Positions 7,420-15,738 of a stretch of DNA of 23,458 nt are shown here, one piece after another. Below the pieces are notes generated by a model. It was not told where the DNA came from and did not search any database. It saw only the letters and a program-made list of their open reading frames with translations. Source of the DNA: Bog-159 sp049514955 (lineage in GTDB: Bacteria > Acidobacteriota > Terriglobia > Bryobacterales > Bryobacteraceae); NCBI GenBank assembly GCA_049514955.1, contig JBEKUO010000021.1, positions 1 to 23,458 on the forward strand, given 5' to 3'. The position numbers and the translations under genes are program-made. Each line of letters starts with the position of its first letter. The stretch's first letter is position 1.

Positions 7420-9216
7420 TCAATTCTCCGTCGAGTGCAGCCCGCCGGCGCCCGCGCGGAACGCAATGTTGGTGCGCACGGGGTCGTCGTCCAACGGCTG
7501 CCTGCAATTCCACAGACACGCTCCACAGAAGACGCATTTCTCGCGGTCGAACAGCGGCACGCCATTCGGCCCCGGCGTCAGCGCCTGCCCCGAGCACATC
7601 TCGATGCACAGCTTGGTGGCGCAACGCTCGCAGAAATCGGGATACAGGAACGTGACATGGTCGGCATATCCGGCGGGCGCCTGCACCTTGCCGCCCACCA
7701 GCATCGCGTCCTGCTGGGACATCAATAACTGGCCATCGTAGGGTATCGCCGGCCAGCCGCAGCAATCCATCAGCGCATCGTGCATCGCAACGCCGCGCCC
7801 GTAGCATTGGTGCCGCACCCGATCGATGTCGCCCGGTGTGAGTTTGCCGCGGTAGTATTCTTCCAGGTTGGGGAGCAGTTGCGGTTCGCCCGCAATCGAG
7901 AAGCGGCCTTTGGTGGCGCCCGCCAGCGCCATGCCGATCAGTCCGCTTACCACGCCGTGATGGAAGCCGTCGCGGGCCTTCTCGGCGACGCGTCCTTCCC
8001 GCTCCACCCAGCTCGCGCGGCGGCGCGCCACATAGGTCTCTTCCAGATTGGCTTTTGTGAAGGGCTTGCCCGCGCTGCGCAGTTCCTTCACGGCTTCGGC
8101 AAGCTGGATGCCCGTGGTCCAGGCTTCATCCACCCCCGAGCCGGTCAGGACATTGGTGCTGCCGGAGCACTCGCCGATGCGCGCGTATCCATCGCCCGCC
8201 AGAAACGGCTCGCCACGCTTGCCCGCTTCCTGCAATGACTTCGCGCCCCACGAGCGCAGCCTGCCGCCTTCCAGATAACGCCACAGATACGGATGCAGCA
8301 TGTAGTGCTGGAGATAGCGGTACGACGTGCGCGCCGGATTGTGGAACCAGGAAGGCACGAAGATCCCCACCGAGGCCACCCGGTTGGGATGGACATAGAA
8401 AAAGCCAAAGATTTCCGGCTCAGGATAGCCGAAAGTATGGAAGACCGTGCCCGGCTCCAGATCCACGCCATCGCGCAGATCGACTACCATCTTGGCGCCC
8501 ACGGCCCACTCGTGCTGATGGTGGCCGCCGGGCAAGCCGAAAAACGCATCGAGCTGCCGGCCGACCGCGCCCACCGGTCCATCGCCGACTACGGTGAGCG
8601 CGGCGCGCATATCCATACCAGGCATATAGCCTGCGCCGGGATGGCCTTCGCGATCGGTGCCCTGATCGAGTAGCCGGACTCCAACCACGCGCTCGTTTTC
8701 CACCAGCGCTTCGGAGACGGGCATGCCGGGCCAAATCTGCACGGTTCCATTGTTCATGGCCTGCGCGCCGGTCCACTGCATGAACTGGCCGATGGAGAGA
8801 AGCAGTCCGCCATCTTTGCGCAGGAAGGGCGGCGTCCAGGGCAGCTCGAAGGCTTGATTGCGCGGCAGCCGGAGCAGACGCAACACCCGGTCGGCGGCGC
8901 GCAGCGTTTTCGAGCGACGGCTGGGCGAGCGGCGGTTGGTCCCCATGGGATCGAGCAAATAGACAATCTTCTCCTGGCGTACCGGCGCGGCCATGGGGAT
9001 TTCCGCCGGATTGAGATCGGGGAAGCTGGCGCGGATGCCACGCGCGCGAGTGACTGCCCCGGAGACGCCGAAGCCGATATCGTCGGCGCGCTCGTAGCAG
9101 ATCACTTGCAAGTTCGGATCGGCGTCGCGCGCCAGCGTGGTCAGGAAACCGCCCATGGCCGGCCCGAAGCCGACGCAGACGATGTCCACGTCCATTGACT
9201 GGCGCTCTTCAGGCAT
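7420..9216 (-). CDS. ETF:quinone oxidoreductase-like flavoprotein with C-terminal ferredoxin domain
   Basis: This 598-residue protein would take electrons from reduced ETF and pass them to the membrane quinone pool. The N-terminus has a dinucleotide-binding strand (VDIVCVGFGPAMGGFLTTLA) and an acidic residue ending the second strand (VICYERAD). A second FAD-contacting stretch, GECSGSTNVLTGSGVDEAWTTGIQLAEAV, occurs around residues 345-375. The last 80 residues form a ferredoxin-like region with two cysteine clusters, CERCATKLCIEMC and CVFCGACLWNC, enough for one or two 4Fe-4S centres; standard ETF-QO has one. Fused FixC and FixX domains are the closest comparison. It starts 15 bp after the dehydrogenase stop. 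The methionine at 9195 (MDVDIV), preceded by GAAGAG, is an alternative and perhaps better start. Confidence 0.8.
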   Translation of the reverse strand: MPEERQSMDVDIVCVGFGPAMGGFLTTLARDADPNLQVICYERADDIGFGVSGAVTRARGIRASFPDLNPAEIPMAAPVRQEKIVYLLDPMGTNRRSPSRRSKTLRAADRVLRLLRLPRNQAFELPWTPPFLRKDGGLLLSIGQFMQWTGAQAMNNGTVQIWPGMPVSEALVENERVVGVRLLDQGTDREGHPGAGYMPGMDMRAALTVVGDGPVGAVGRQLDAFFGLPGGHHQHEWAVGAKMVVDLRDGVDLEPGTVFHTFGYPEPEIFGFFYVHPNRVASVGIFVPSWFHNPARTSYRYLQHYMLHPYLWRYLEGGRLRSWGAKSLQEAGKRGEPFLAGDGYARIGECSGSTNVLTGSGVDEAWTTGIQLAEAVKELRSAGKPFTKANLEETYVARRRASWVEREGRVAEKARDGFHHGVVSGLIGMALAGATKGRFSIAGEPQLLPNLEEYYRGKLTPGDIDRVRHQCYGRGVAMHDALMDCCGWPAIPYDGQLLMSQQDAMLVGGKVQAPAGYADHVTFLYPDFCERCATKLCIEMCSGQALTPGPNGVPLFDREKCVFCGACLWNCRQPLDDDPVRTNIAFRAGAGGLHSTEN

Positions 9217-9231
9217 TGTTTGTCATGAGGC

Positions 9232-11445
9232 TCATGCGGGATAATCCAGCGCTTCCGGAATCATCACGTGCTGCAGCGCCTCGGCGGCGCGATCCTTGGC
9301 CAGGTGCGACCCGGTCAGGCACCCATCCATGCGCACGCGCAGCCGGCTGAACTGGTCGTATCCTTCGAATCGCGCGCAGGGCCCCGCTTTCGCCGCGTGC
9401 GAGCCGTCGCTCTCGATAACATCGGTATAGCCGCGCGCCAGACTGGCAATGCCTGGAATCATGCCTTCCATGGCTTCCAGCTCTTCCCCGTGATAACAGG
9501 TAGCGCAGCCTTCCGTATCCCAAGCCGGATGCCGGTTGTAGCCGAAAACGAGTTCGGCGCAGATACGGCCCACTTCGCCGGCGGCGCGGGCGCTCTGCAC
9601 ATGGCAGAGGTCGGTGAAGAAGGTCAGGGTGCTGGGGGCGACCGCATCGCCGCCTTTGGCTTCCAGTTCCAGCACGTCAAGGATCTGGCAGCGCGAAGCC
9701 AGCAGCCAGCAAAGCGCATCCGCCAGCGGGAAAGTGACCCCGTGGCGGGAACTCTGATACAGGCGGCTGCCTTCGGCGTCGTTGGCCTTTTGGAGATGAT
9801 GGAGCGACCACAGCCACATCTGCATGGCGGTGGCCAGCGTGCAGGCGCCTGTGCCCGGATGGGTGGAGGCGATCTCGCGCATCTCGCCGATCCAATTGCG
9901 GAACTGCGCCAGGAAAAGCTCGTCCGTCATAGTCAGCGTCAACTGGCGGCGCTGCACGGATTCGGGACCTTCATAGGTGGCCTCGAGCTGCGCGTCCATC
10001 CACTTGTGACCCAGGAAGCCAGGACAATCTTCGGTAATGCCGTAGCCGCCCATCAGGCTGACGGCTTCGCGCATCATGTTGGCGCCGTGGCCGGTGTTCC
10101 AGAGCTTGCAGGCGGGACAGAGGACGTTGGCGACGGAATCCAGGAGCGCGAATTGGACTAAGGGCGTGGCGCAGGCACTCGTGCCTGCCGCGCCGGCACT
10201 CTTGCCGGCGCAAGCTAAATACTCCAACGCCTCTTTCTGTAATTTCCGCATCGCGCGCAGAGTGCTCGTGGCTCCGCCCACTCCTTCGGCGGCGAACTTC
10301 TCGTTTTTCACGCGCTCCAGGGGATCGAGTTCGTCGAACAAGCGGGCGGCCGCGAACCCCAGCGACGCGCTGGCCTCGCCAGTGGCCCAAATCTCAATGA
10401 GCCGGTGCAGAGTATCCTCCTTGAGCTGCAAACCGAACTCGTAGCGCGGCGAGCCAGGCGCGGCGCTTTCCCCGCCGCGGAAGCGCCCGCGCTGATAGCG
10501 AACGATCGGCTCGATGGCGGATAGCAGCTTGGCGGCGGTCATCACCCCGACAGTGACACGCGTCCGCCGGAAGACGGCTTCGATGATTTCGCCGTGGCTG
10601 TAGCACGGCACGATCACGCCGTTCTTGATGGAATAGCCGCCTACGATGCGGCTGGCGGGCACGCGCAGGCTGAAGATGGGATCGCTGGTCGAAGACAACT
10701 GGTGCACCAGTTTGCGCGTGGGCACGCCCCGGTCGAAGATGCCGGGATCGGTTTCGTGCAGGATCACCATGCAGGTTTTCGAAATGCGCGCGTCGTCCGT
10801 GTCCACCGCGGCGGTGACGAAATTAGCGAAACCCATGTTGGTGATGAACCGGCCGCGCTTTTCGACCTGCAGGATTGGCTCGCCGCCTTCCACCCACTCC
10901 ACCACCCGGACCTTCCCTGCAAGTATTCCGGTTTCGACGCCGACGTAAGGGATCGGCTCGGTCAGGCAGAACGCGCCCCGCCAGGGCTGCCGGTCCTCGC
11001 CGGGCTGAGCGGGCGCGCAGAGGCGCATGTAAGTGTCGCGCTGCTCGGGGGTGCCGCGCTCGTGGATCGGGGCGAGCGCCAGACAACCGGCCAGACTGCC
11101 GGTAGCCGCGCCCGCATCCACCCAGGCCAGCTCGAATGCCACCAGGGCCAGCGCCAGGTTCTTGGGACCTTCGACCAGACCGCCCTGCTCCGGATCGAGG
11201 AAAACTCCCGTGATGCCAGACGCATCGAAGCGCTGAAGAAGGCTCTGCTTGGCGGCGGTCCAGGCGTGGGTGTTGCGCGCGCCCTCGGCGACCAGCCGCG
11301 CCACGGGGCCGCGTGCCACCGCGCGCGTCGACTGCACCAACATCTGAAGATCGTACCGATTGGCGAAGCGCCATTGAATCTGCCGGACATCGTCGCCCGG
11401 CAAGGCGCGCAACGTGTCGGGCTTGGGCTCTACGGCTGTAGCCAT
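9232..11445 (-). CDS. Acyl-CoA dehydrogenase-like flavoenzyme (long form)
   Basis: At 737 residues this is far longer than the usual 380-400 of an acyl-CoA dehydrogenase. The catalytic fold is recognisable: a helical N-terminal part, then WRGAFCLTEP (the flavin-loop region), the middle beta domain (RGRFITNMGFANFVTAAVDTDD), and a C-terminal helical part with VSLMGGYGITEDCPGFLGHKWMDAQLEATYEG. About 190 further residues follow, ending with GCATCYHGEELEAMEG and RVRMDGCLTG. Such enzymes reduce ETF, and etfBA and ETF-QO lie in the same operon. A palindromic repeat is inserted in frame (about residues 413-425, alanine/glycine-rich). AAGGA is placed 8 bases before the ATG. The substrate cannot be told from the sequence. 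First gene of the operon. Confidence 0.8.
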   Translation of the reverse strand: MATAVEPKPDTLRALPGDDVRQIQWRFANRYDLQMLVQSTRAVARGPVARLVAEGARNTHAWTAAKQSLLQRFDASGITGVFLDPEQGGLVEGPKNLALALVAFELAWVDAGAATGSLAGCLALAPIHERGTPEQRDTYMRLCAPAQPGEDRQPWRGAFCLTEPIPYVGVETGILAGKVRVVEWVEGGEPILQVEKRGRFITNMGFANFVTAAVDTDDARISKTCMVILHETDPGIFDRGVPTRKLVHQLSSTSDPIFSLRVPASRIVGGYSIKNGVIVPCYSHGEIIEAVFRRTRVTVGVMTAAKLLSAIEPIVRYQRGRFRGGESAAPGSPRYEFGLQLKEDTLHRLIEIWATGEASASLGFAAARLFDELDPLERVKNEKFAAEGVGGATSTLRAMRKLQKEALEYLACAGKSAGAAGTSACATPLVQFALLDSVANVLCPACKLWNTGHGANMMREAVSLMGGYGITEDCPGFLGHKWMDAQLEATYEGPESVQRRQLTLTMTDELFLAQFRNWIGEMREIASTHPGTGACTLATAMQMWLWSLHHLQKANDAEGSRLYQSSRHGVTFPLADALCWLLASRCQILDVLELEAKGGDAVAPSTLTFFTDLCHVQSARAAGEVGRICAELVFGYNRHPAWDTEGCATCYHGEELEAMEGMIPGIASLARGYTDVIESDGSHAAKAGPCARFEGYDQFSRLRVRMDGCLTGSHLAKDRAAEALQHVMIPEALDYPA
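10171..10209. repeat. Twin hairpin repeat inside the acyl-CoA dehydrogenase gene
   Basis: Two adjacent palindromes, GCAGGCAC-TC-GTGCCTGC (10171-10188) and GCCGGCA-CTCT-TGCCGGC (10192-10209), are preceded by GGCGTGGC, the head seen in other copies of this repeat family in the window. The insertion is translated in frame as an AGKSAGAAGTSACA-like stretch and leaves the enzyme frame intact. Confidence 0.8.
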
Positions 11446-11523
11446 GGGGACCGTCCTTTTCGATTGGATTTCGAGTGCAATCCCGATGCCAGGGGGAATT
11501 GCCCCGAAAATGGCCCAATTCAG

Positions 11524-11537
11524 GAGATAGTTATCTC
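11524..11537. promoter_or_regulatory. Operator-like palindrome upstream of the dehydrogenase operon
   Basis: GAGATA-GT-TATCTC is an exact inverted repeat with 6-bp arms, 79 bases before the dehydrogenase ATG. It is AT-richer than its surroundings and fits a dimeric repressor site (for example TetR or GntR type). No regulator gene adjoins it. Binding is inference. Confidence 0.35.
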
Positions 11538-11737
11538 GAAATGGGGCTTGCGAGGTGGCGGTTGGGTGTATTCACCCCATCGTGGGCGGCGCCGCGCGCT
11601 CTGCACGCTAGAGCGGCAGCGAGCCTATGGGACTGGCTAGCAGCCCGTGGTAGAGGTTCCGGCAGGCTGAATGTTTCGCCACCAAAGGTCTCAAGCTGTT
11701 GGCTCGCCATTATGGGCCAGGCGCGGGGCAGGCGCGG

Positions 11738-11763
11738 GGCAGGCGCTTTCCCCTGCCAACCGC
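11738..11763. repeat. Single hairpin repeat, degenerate copy
   Basis: The 20 bases at 11738-11757 equal those of the perfect hairpin at 14021-14040 except for one substitution that breaks a stem pair, and both are followed by AACCGC. The preceding bases read GCGCGG, close to the GCGTGG of the other copy. This is a dispersed intergenic repeat. Confidence 0.65.
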
Positions 11764-11883
11764 GACTCACAGCGGCTTCTGCCACAGGCTGCTGGTCTAG
11801 GGTACCTGGCGGGTGCCTAACGGCTTCTTGGCTTCGCCTCGTGTTCGCCACAGATTACCGGAGACCGGCCTCCGCACGAGCCC

Positions 11884-12810
11884 TTACGAGCGGCCCAGGA
11901 ACTCACGCATATACTGGATCACTTCCGCTGTCTTCTCGTGAATCACCCAGTGCGTACCCTCCGGCACACGGCGCACCTTCAGGTTTTTCACGTACTGGTC
12001 CAGGCCGTCCAGGTTGCCGGTGAGCAGAGCCGTATCTTTTTCGCCCCAGATCACCAAGGTGGGGATCTCGATAGGCTTCATCTCCGGCAGCGTGTTGTCC
12101 GTCGCGGCCTGCGAACCACCCACCGGCGAGTGCAGCCGGGCCGCGCGATAGTAATTGAGGCCGCCCGTCAATCCCCGTCCCCAACTCGCCAGGTACTCCT
12201 TGCGATCGGCATCGGTAGCCCACGGCTTCAGCAGTCCTTGCAGATTCTGAAAATCATTCTGGCTCAGGACCTTCTCCGCTTGCGGCGAATTGAAGAGGTT
12301 GAAATACGCGCTGGCCTTCTGCTGCGCGGGATTGTTCGCCAGTTCGCGCGCGAATACCGTGGGGTGGGGCGCATTCACGATGACGAGCTTGTCAAGCATC
12401 TCCGGATGCGCGGCCGCAAACGCCCACGCGATCACGCCTCCCCAGTCGTGCCCCACCAGCACGAACTTGCGCGCCTTCAGCTTCACGGCCAGCGCGCGCA
12501 CATCTTCCACGATCACCGGCACGCGATACTGCTCCACGGCTTCCGGCATGCTCGATAGATTGTAGCCGCGCAGGTCCGGAGCCACCGCGTGATGGTCTTT
12601 GGAGAACTCCGGCACCAGGTCCTTCCACTCGTACCAGAATTCCGGAAATCCGTGCAGAAACAGGATCAGCGGACCCTTGCCCTGCTCCACATAATGCAGC
12701 TTGACGCCGTTCACCTCGGCGTAGCGGTGATGCCACTTAGTCTGTGCCATAAGAGTAGTCGAAGTCAGAAGAACCGCGCTAAGCACACGATTTCTTAAAT
12801 ACGGTCTCAT
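11884..12810 (-). CDS. Secreted alpha/beta hydrolase, epoxide hydrolase-like
   Basis: The start at 12810 gives 308 residues with a signal peptide (MRPYLRNRVLSAVLLTSTTLMAQ); the frame extends upstream to 12936 but that part is not protein-like and would include the hairpin repeat. The alpha/beta hydrolase core shows the HGFPEFWYEWKDL oxyanion-hole motif and the nucleophile elbow VGHDWGGVIAWA, with aspartate as expected for epoxide hydrolases and haloalkane dehalogenases. Acid-turn candidates lie in LVIWGEKDTALL, and the catalytic histidine is in GTHWVIHEKT. The cap region contains tyrosines that in epoxide hydrolases polarise the ring. It probably acts in the periplasm; the substrate is unknown. 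The gene is 100 bp downstream of the dehydrogenase gene at 12911 and on the same strand, with hairpins between. Confidence 0.85.
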   Translation of the reverse strand: MRPYLRNRVLSAVLLTSTTLMAQTKWHHRYAEVNGVKLHYVEQGKGPLILFLHGFPEFWYEWKDLVPEFSKDHHAVAPDLRGYNLSSMPEAVEQYRVPVIVEDVRALAVKLKARKFVLVGHDWGGVIAWAFAAAHPEMLDKLVIVNAPHPTVFARELANNPAQQKASAYFNLFNSPQAEKVLSQNDFQNLQGLLKPWATDADRKEYLASWGRGLTGGLNYYRAARLHSPVGGSQAATDNTLPEMKPIEIPTLVIWGEKDTALLTGNLDGLDQYVKNLKVRRVPEGTHWVIHEKTAEVIQYMREFLGRS

Positions 12811-12815
12811 ATGTT

Positions 12816-12858
12816 GGGAGGACCGCTCCCTGACGGTCGCGGCTCCGATCAGAGCCGC
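12816..12858. repeat. Twin hairpin repeat between hydrolase and dehydrogenase genes
   Basis: GGGAG-GACCG-CTCCC (12816-12830) is followed by GCGGCTC-CGATCA-GAGCCGC (12839-12858). The first can refold as GACCG...CGGTC (12821-12838), so two mutually exclusive structures are possible. It could end transcription of the upstream gene or process the mRNA, but has no T-run. Confidence 0.6.
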
Positions 12859-12910
12859 GTGCGTCAGCAAGCGGTGCTCCGATACGCAACTGTAATTCTG
12901 AACGCGTGTA

Positions 12911-13975
12911 CTAAGCCATCTTTTCCAGGACCGCATCGGTCACCTCCTGCGTGCTGCTTGTGCCGCCCAAATCCGGCGTGCGGACGTTGCCCTCAGCTAG
13001 AACCGCGGCCACCGCCCGCTCCACCTCGCGGGCGGCCTCGGGCAATTCCAGATGCTCCAGCATCATGGAGGCGCTCAGGATAGCCGCCATAGGATTCACT
13101 ACGCCGGTGCCCGCGATGTCGGGCGCCGAGCCGTGTACCGGCTCGAACATCGAAGGATACCGCCGCTGCGGATCCAGATTGGCGCTGGCCGCCAGCCCCA
13201 TGCTGCCGATGATGATGGCCGAGATATCGCTCAGGATATCGCCAAACAGATTCGAAGCCACCACCACGTCGAAGCTCTCCGGCCGCCGAACGAAGTTCAT
13301 AGCCGCGGCGTCCACCAGCAGCGATTCTGTTTCGATGCCGGGAAAATCGGCCGCCACATCTTGGAACGTGCGGTCCCAGAGCGCCATGCCGAATCCCTGG
13401 GCGTTCGATTTGGTGATCGAAGTGACCCGCCGTTTCTTGCCGCGCTTCACCGCCAGCTCGAATGCGTAGCGCACCACTCGCTCGACGCCGCGGCGCGTAA
13501 AGACGGAAGTCTGTATAGCCACTTCCTCCGGCTGCGCCATGTAGACAAAGCCGCCCACTTGCGCGTACTCGCCTTCGGTGTTCTCACGCACGATCACCAT
13601 GTCGATCTCGCCGCCCGCGCGCCCGGCCAGCGGCGATTTCACGCCCGGATACAGGTACGCGGGGCGCACGTTGGCGTACTGGTCGAAAGCCCGCCGTATG
13701 GGCAGCAGCAATCCGTTCAGCGTGGTGTGATCGGGAATATCCGGATGTCCCACCGCGCCCAGCAGGATCGCATCGCACGGCTGCAGCAAATCCAGCGCGC
13801 CGGCCGGCATCATCTTCCCCCAACGGAAAAAGTGCGATGCGCCCCATTCGAAGTCTTGAAACGCGAAAGTGACGTTATGTTTGTGGGCCGTCTTCTCCAG
13901 CACGCGCTTGGCCTGGGGCACGACCTCCAATCCCACGCCATCGCCGGCGATCACCGCAATTGTGAGGGTCTTCAT
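12911..13975 (-). CDS. Tartrate/D-malate-type decarboxylating dehydrogenase (isopropylmalate dehydrogenase family)
   Basis: This 354-residue protein belongs to the NAD-dependent beta-decarboxylating dehydrogenases. It begins MKTLTIAVIAGDGVGLEVV and has LNGLLLPIRRAFDQYANVRPAYLYPGV with the substrate-binding arginines. MVIVRENTEGEYAQVGG follows, then the metal-binding aspartate stretch NLFGDILSDISAIIIGSMGLA, and FEPVHGSAPDIAGTGVVNP near the nucleotide site. The WGASHFFRWGKMMP and HPDIPDHTTLNGLLLPIRR stretches resemble tartrate dehydrogenase and D-malate dehydrogenase more than LeuB. No leucine-pathway gene is near. The start at 13975 has GAGAGG 5 bases upstream; the longer frame to 14167 crosses two hairpin repeats and is rejected. 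Confidence 0.85.
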   Translation of the reverse strand: MKTLTIAVIAGDGVGLEVVPQAKRVLEKTAHKHNVTFAFQDFEWGASHFFRWGKMMPAGALDLLQPCDAILLGAVGHPDIPDHTTLNGLLLPIRRAFDQYANVRPAYLYPGVKSPLAGRAGGEIDMVIVRENTEGEYAQVGGFVYMAQPEEVAIQTSVFTRRGVERVVRYAFELAVKRGKKRRVTSITKSNAQGFGMALWDRTFQDVAADFPGIETESLLVDAAAMNFVRRPESFDVVVASNLFGDILSDISAIIIGSMGLAASANLDPQRRYPSMFEPVHGSAPDIAGTGVVNPMAAILSASMMLEHLELPEAAREVERAVAAVLAEGNVRTPDLGGTSSTQEVTDAVLEKMA

Positions 13976-14020
13976 GGAACCTCTCAATTCTACCGTGGTG
14001 GCACAGGCGGTTTCGCGTGG

Positions 14021-14040
14021 GGCAGGCGCTTTCGCCTGCC
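14021..14040. repeat. Single hairpin repeat
   Basis: A perfect 8-bp stem GGCAGGCG/CGCCTGCC encloses CTTT, preceded by GCGTGG and followed by AACCGC. It lies 46 bases upstream of the dehydrogenase ATG and is nearly identical to 11738-11757. Confidence 0.7.
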
Positions 14041-14071
14041 AACCGCCGAGCTTCAGTTCGCTGGTAGCGGG

Positions 14072-14090
14072 GCAGGCGTTTTTCGCCTGC
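14072..14090. repeat. Single hairpin repeat, second nearby copy
   Basis: Stem GCAGGCG/CGCCTGC with a five-T loop, preceded by TAGCGGG. It differs from the hairpin 30 bases to its left mainly in the loop. Both sit between the divergent genes at 13975 (minus) and 14197 (plus). Confidence 0.65.
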
Positions 14091-14196
14091 GTCTCAGCCG
14101 CAGCGTGAAGGCATTCCGCGGCCATACACTTCGCTGCGCGGCTTCTCACCATGCGGCGCCGGATCAAAGCACCTCCGGATATCTCATTTCGGAAGT

Positions 14197-15654
14197 ATGA
14201 TGAGAGCAGCGATGCAGCGATCGGCGATATCGTTCTTACTGGCAGCCCTCACTTTTTCCGTGCAGTCGCCTGCCGCGGATTGGCCGCGATTCCGTGGACC
14301 GAACGGCGCCGGATTCGCGGAAACCTCCGCGCTGCCGGATAGCATCGGACCAGACAAGCATGTTGTGTGGAAGACCGCCCTGCCGCCTGGCCATTCTTCT
14401 CCAGTGATCAGCGGCGATCGTATCTTCCTGACGGCGTTCGAAGGAGACAAGCTCTTCACGATCGCCCTGGATCGCGGCAGCGGCAAGATCCTGTGGCGTC
14501 GCGAATCTCCGCGCGACCGTCATGAGAAACTCGACTCGCAGAACAGCCCTTCGTCGCCGACTCCAGCGGCGGACGGCCGCAACGTATACGTCTTTTTTCC
14601 CGATTACGGGCTCCTCTCCTATTCCTTCGAAGGCAAGGAACGCTGGCGCACCCCGCTGGGGCCGTTCGACAACATGTATGGCATGGGTGTGTCGCCCATT
14701 CTGGCCGGCGATAAAGTCATTTTGATCTGCGACCAGGGGCACGACTCGTTCGCCGCCGCGTTTTCTCAGGCCGAGGGCGAGCAAATGTGGAAGACGCCGC
14801 GGCCCGAAGCTCTCAGCGGACATTCCACGCCGATTGTGTATCGGCCGCCAGGCAAGGGCGGCGATGCTGGCGATGCCGCCGGCATTCAAATCATTGCGCC
14901 CGGTTCATTCCGGCTGGATGCCTACGATCTCGTGTCTGGCAAAAGCGTCTGGTGGGTGAACGGTCTGGCTTCGGAGATGAAATCGGTGCCGGTACTGGAT
15001 GGCGATACGATTTATCTCAACGGCTTCAATACGCCCTTCAACGATCCGGGTAAACATGTCCCGATTCCCTCGTTTGCGGATGCGCTGGCGAAATACGATA
15101 CCAACCACGATGGCGCGTTGCAGCAATCGGAACTGCCCGAGGGTCCGATGCGCCTTTTTTTCCCGTTCGAAGACACCAACCATGATGGAAAACTAGATGC
15201 CGCCGAATGGAAATCCTTCCAAGCGGTGATGGCGGCGGAGAACGGCCTGCTGGCGCTGCACGCCGGTGGCTCGGGCGACATGACCGCCACGGCCTTGCGC
15301 TGGAAGTATCAAAGCAAGGTGCCGCAGCTCCCCTCCGCGCTGCTCTATCGTGGAGTGATCTACATGATCAACGATGGCGGTATTCTCACCACCCTCGATC
15401 CGGCAAACGGACAGGCGTTCAAACAGGGCCGTCTGCGAGGCGCGGTGGACAAGTATTACGCTTCGCCGGTGGCGGCCGACGGCAAAGTTTTCTTCGTCGG
15501 TAACTCCGGCGTAGTCACGATCCTGAAGGCCGGTCCGGATCAGGAGATTCTCTCGGTCAACGAGCTGGACGACGAATGCTTTGCCACGCCGGCGATCGCC
15601 GATGGGCGTATCTACATACGCACGCGCGGGATGCTTTATTGCTTCGGCTTGTAA
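14197..15654 (+). CDS. Secreted PQQ-like beta-propeller protein with EF-hand pair
   Basis: This 485-residue protein starts with a signal peptide (MQRSAISFLLAALTFSVQSPAA; methionines at 14197, 14200 and 14212 are all possible). The mature part opens with WPRFRGPNGAGF, the usual first phrase of the PQQ-like propeller proteins common in planctomycetes and acidobacteria. Blade motifs follow (ALDRGSGKILWRRE, EGKERWRTPLG, LVSGKSVWWVNG, TLDPANGQAFKQGRL). Two calcium-binding EF-hand loops interrupt the propeller at about residues 301-312 (DTNHDGALQQSE) and 326-337 (DTNHDGKLDAAE). No quinoprotein catalytic residues can be assigned, so a binding or scaffold role is as likely as an enzyme. Monocistronic by spacing; exported to the periplasm or surface. 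Confidence 0.85.
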   Translation: MMRAAMQRSAISFLLAALTFSVQSPAADWPRFRGPNGAGFAETSALPDSIGPDKHVVWKTALPPGHSSPVISGDRIFLTAFEGDKLFTIALDRGSGKILWRRESPRDRHEKLDSQNSPSSPTPAADGRNVYVFFPDYGLLSYSFEGKERWRTPLGPFDNMYGMGVSPILAGDKVILICDQGHDSFAAAFSQAEGEQMWKTPRPEALSGHSTPIVYRPPGKGGDAGDAAGIQIIAPGSFRLDAYDLVSGKSVWWVNGLASEMKSVPVLDGDTIYLNGFNTPFNDPGKHVPIPSFADALAKYDTNHDGALQQSELPEGPMRLFFPFEDTNHDGKLDAAEWKSFQAVMAAENGLLALHAGGSGDMTATALRWKYQSKVPQLPSALLYRGVIYMINDGGILTTLDPANGQAFKQGRLRGAVDKYYASPVAADGKVFFVGNSGVVTILKAGPDQEILSVNELDDECFATPAIADGRIYIRTRGMLYCFGL

Positions 15655-15738
15655 TGGCAAGAAAAAGCAACCGCCGATCAAAGCTCTAATTTCCTGTCCC
15701 TCCTAACTCTTTACAACGTCCGACTAAGCCAAAGTGGG

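Larger units (their letters stand above)
11446..11883. other. Intergenic region upstream of the ETF operon
   Basis: The region holds the operator-like palindrome at 11524-11537 and the degenerate hairpin repeat at 11738-11763. No coding frame is convincing: overlapping frames on both strands are open but alanine/arginine-rich. The promoter of the dehydrogenase operon should lie here, reading left; no clear -35/-10 pair was found. Two copies of an 11-base unit, GGCGCGGGGCA, lie in tandem just before the hairpin. Confidence 0.4.

Noticed and set aside
9268..11640. Plus-strand frames of about 300 and 350 codons opposite the acyl-CoA dehydrogenase
   Set aside because: Antisense shadows; no start context, no recognisable domains.
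11475..12023. 182-codon plus-strand frame in the region upstream of the ETF operon
   Set aside because: Runs through the tandem repeat and the hairpin repeat into the hydrolase gene; arginine/alanine-rich and without domains.
12811..12936. N-terminal extension of the epoxide hydrolase-like protein
   Set aside because: It would overlap the preceding gene, cross the twin hairpin and bury the signal peptide.
13976..14167. N-terminal extension of the tartrate/malate dehydrogenase
   Set aside because: The extension spans two hairpin repeats and lacks family sequence; MKTLTIAVIAGDG with GAGAGG upstream is the evident start.
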